Of a DNA stretch of 6,200 nt, positions 4,890-6,200 are shown one piece after another (the first letter of the stretch is position 1; the number at the start of each line of letters is the position of its first letter). The notes beneath the pieces are model-generated. The model searched no databases. It saw only the letters and a program-made list of their open reading frames with translations, and was not told the origin of the DNA. Both the position numbers and the translations under genes were made by a program. Origin of the DNA: an uncultured Hyphomonadaceae bacterium (GTDB lineage: Bacteria; Pseudomonadota; Alphaproteobacteria; Caulobacterales; Hyphomonadaceae). The stretch covers positions 1 to 6,200 of the forward strand of contig CALLCD010000143.1 of NCBI GenBank assembly GCA_938049795.1, given 5' to 3'.

Positions 4890-5660
4890 ATGTCCCGACG
4901 CCGAATGGTCTATGAAGGCAAAGCGAAAATCCTATATGAAGGGCCTGAGCCGCATTTGCTGGTGCAGTATTTCAAGGATGATGCGACCGCGTTTAACGCC
5001 GAGAAAAAGGCCGTGCTCGACGGCAAGGGTGTGCTCAACAATCGCATTTCCGAATATATGATGACGCGGCTCGGCGAGATCGGCATCCCGCATCATTTCG
5101 TCAAACGGCTGAACATGCGAGAGCAATTGATCAAGAAAGTCGAGATCATTCCGCTCGAAGTCATCGTGCGCAATGTCGCCGCCGGAACGATGGCTAAGAG
5201 GCTCGGTCTTGAAGAAGGCGAGCGTTTGCCGCGCGCTGTGGTCGAGTTCTGCTACAAAAAGGACGAACTTGGCGATCCGCTCGTCGCCGAAGAGCATATC
5301 TCCGCGTTTGGCTGGGCAACCCCGCCGGAAGTCGATGACATGGTGTCGCTGGCGCTGCGGACGAATGATTTCATGTGCGGGCTGTTTGCGGGCGTTGGCA
5401 TCCGCTTAGTCGATTTCAAACTGGAATTTGGCCGCCTGTTCGAGAACGAGACGGTGCGGACGATCCTCGCCGACGAGATCAGCCCTGACAGTTGCCGGCT
5501 TTGGGATATGGACACCAATAAGAAGCTCGACAAGGACCGCTTCCGCCGCGATCTGGGCGGGGTCACCGAAGCCTATTCGGAGGTCGCTCGCAGACTTGGC
5601 ATCTTGCGCGACTCAGGCGACGGAGCGGACGTCGTCGATTTCAAAGGAGGCAGCAAGTGA
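4890..5660 (+). CDS. purC: Phosphoribosylaminoimidazole-succinocarboxamide synthase (SAICAR synthetase)
   Basis: PurC joins aspartate to CAIR with ATP, giving SAICAR, the substrate of PurB. The 256-residue length is normal for the single-domain bacterial enzyme. The nucleotide-binding N-terminus has YEGKAK at 8-13, and KDDATAFNAEKK at 29-40 and GVLNNRIS at 47-54 follow. PLEVIVRN (88-95) binds CAIR and Mg. LVDFKLEFG (173-181) and DEISPDSCRLWD (195-206) are the family signature and ATP/Mg site. All key motifs are intact. The gene heads a tight purC-purS-purQ operon: its TGA stop overlaps the purS GTG by four bases, and the purS SD lies inside its last codons. It is divergent from the zeta gene with 184 bases between the two starts. 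Identification is secure; the start is slightly less so. Confidence 0.96.
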   Translation: MSRRRMVYEGKAKILYEGPEPHLLVQYFKDDATAFNAEKKAVLDGKGVLNNRISEYMMTRLGEIGIPHHFVKRLNMREQLIKKVEIIPLEVIVRNVAAGTMAKRLGLEEGERLPRAVVEFCYKKDELGDPLVAEEHISAFGWATPPEVDDMVSLALRTNDFMCGLFAGVGIRLVDFKLEFGRLFENETVRTILADEISPDSCRLWDMDTNKKLDKDRFRRDLGGVTEAYSEVARRLGILRDSGDGADVVDFKGGSK

Positions 5661-5905
5661 AGGCAATTGTGCACATTGGCCTAAAAGCGGGCGTGCTCGA
5701 CCCGCAAGGCAAAGCGGTGGCCGATACGCTGGGACGCATGGGCTATGGTGAGGTTGAAGCCGCGCGCATTGGCAAAGTCATCGAGCTTGATCTCGACGAC
5801 GGGCTGAGCGCGGCGGACGCGGAAACGCGGGTAAAAGAAATGTGCGAAAAGCTGCTCGCCAATACGGTGATCGAAAGCTATCGGTTCGAGATTTCAGGCG
5901 CATGA
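5657..5905 (+). CDS. purS: Phosphoribosylformylglycinamidine synthase subunit PurS
   Basis: PurS is the small dimeric subunit that bridges PurL and PurQ in the three-part FGAM synthase. It is needed for FGAR amidotransfer in lineages without the large fused PurL. The 82-residue length is typical. Visible features are the first strand KAIVHIGLKAGVLDPQG (2-18), GKAV...LGRMGY (18-30), then IGKVIELDL (38-46) and the C-terminal helix followed by IESYRFEI (72-79). Translation starts at GTG in a GTGA overlap with the purC stop, with a near-perfect AAAGGAGG six bases before it, so translational coupling is likely. Confidence 0.95.
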   Translation: MKAIVHIGLKAGVLDPQGKAVADTLGRMGYGEVEAARIGKVIELDLDDGLSAADAETRVKEMCEKLLANTVIESYRFEISGA

Positions 5906-6200
5906 AAACAGCGGTAATTGTCTTCCCCGGCTCCAATTGTGATCGGGACGCGCAAGTTGCGTTGGCCGAGGCCACGGGCAAGCCTCCGGCGATGGTCTGG
6001 CACAAGGATGGCACGATTCCGGACGGCACGGATTTGGTGATGATCCCGGGCGGCTTTTCCTATGGCGACTATTTGCGCTGCGGGGCGATGGCGGCGAACT
6101 CGCCGGTAATCGCGCAACTCCACGCCCATGCCGCGCGCGGGGGCTATGTGCTGGGCGTGTGTAATGGCTTCCAGATCCTGACCGAGACGGGGCTCTTGCC
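5902..6200 (+). CDS. purQ: FGAM synthase glutaminase subunit PurQ, N-terminal part
   Basis: PurQ is a class I (triad) glutamine amidotransferase that hydrolyses glutamine and passes ammonia to PurL within the PurL-PurS-PurQ complex. Ninety-nine codons are visible; the gene is cut by the right edge. The start reads MKTAVIVFPGSNCDRD (1-16). MIPGGFSYGDYLRCGA (47-62) forms the oxyanion-hole side, and the nucleophile elbow GVCNGFQIL (85-93) carries the catalytic Cys87. The triad His and Glu would lie beyond the window. The ATG overlaps the purS TGA by four bases (ATGA), implying translational coupling. There is no strong SD of its own, as is common in such overlaps. Confidence 0.95.
   Translation, partial: MKTAVIVFPGSNCDRDAQVALAEATGKPPAMVWHKDGTIPDGTDLVMIPGGFSYGDYLRCGAMAANSPVIAQLHAHAARGGYVLGVCNGFQILTETGLL

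Noticed and set aside
4774..5061. 95-codon plus-strand frame overlapping the start of purC
   Set aside because: Its second half is the frame-shifted shadow of conserved PurC sequence, and its own start has no ribosome binding site; only the SD-like GGAGGG near 4847 was kept as a note.

Overview
The window reads as a chromosomal segment of an alphaproteobacterium. The strongest marker is an F1-ATPase inhibitor zeta subunit (the former DUF1476 family), which is essentially an alphaproteobacterial protein. It sits next to purine genes of the PurS/PurQ type, in GC-rich coding sequence with alphaproteobacterial-style IspH, PurB and PurC. The prominent cell-envelope repeat protein would fit a marine stalked or prosthecate lineage such as Hyphomonadaceae or Maricaulales, but that placement is a guess.

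Layout, left to right. (1) The first 22 codons of a minus-strand lipoprotein gene run off the left edge. (2) After a short divergent control region comes ispH on the plus strand, the last enzyme of the MEP isoprenoid pathway, with an SD-supported TTG start. (3) Convergent to ispH is a minus-strand gene for an exported protein made of two blocks of four 23-residue repeats followed by a peptidoglycan-binding domain. A strong hairpin/T-run terminator for it lies between the two genes. (4) A gene-poor stretch of about 320 bases (2221-2541) holds the promoter side of the repeat-protein gene and a structured leader in front of purB. (5) purB on the plus strand is followed by a small exported thioredoxin-fold protein with a WCPNC active site. 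(6) The zeta subunit gene lies on the minus strand, its terminator hairpin overlapping its own stop codon. (7) purC, purS and purQ follow on the plus strand, with 4-base stop/start overlaps; purQ runs off the right edge.

How the genes work together. PurC (SAICAR synthase), PurB (SAICAR and adenylosuccinate lyase) and PurS/PurQ (FGAM synthase accessory and glutaminase subunits) all act in de novo purine synthesis. PurC makes the substrate PurB cleaves, and PurS/PurQ would join a PurL presumably encoded beyond the right edge. The zeta subunit controls ATP hydrolysis by F1, so it is linked to the purine genes only through the nucleotide pool and conserved neighbourhood. The lipoprotein, repeat protein and thioredoxin-fold protein are envelope or periplasmic proteins of unassigned function.

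Most of the window is ordinary housekeeping DNA and I see no mobile element, CRISPR array, tRNA or rRNA. The items most worth a second look are the eightfold 23-residue repeat protein, the thioredoxin-like protein with alanine where the family has its cis-proline, and a purB leader with two mutually exclusive hairpins.
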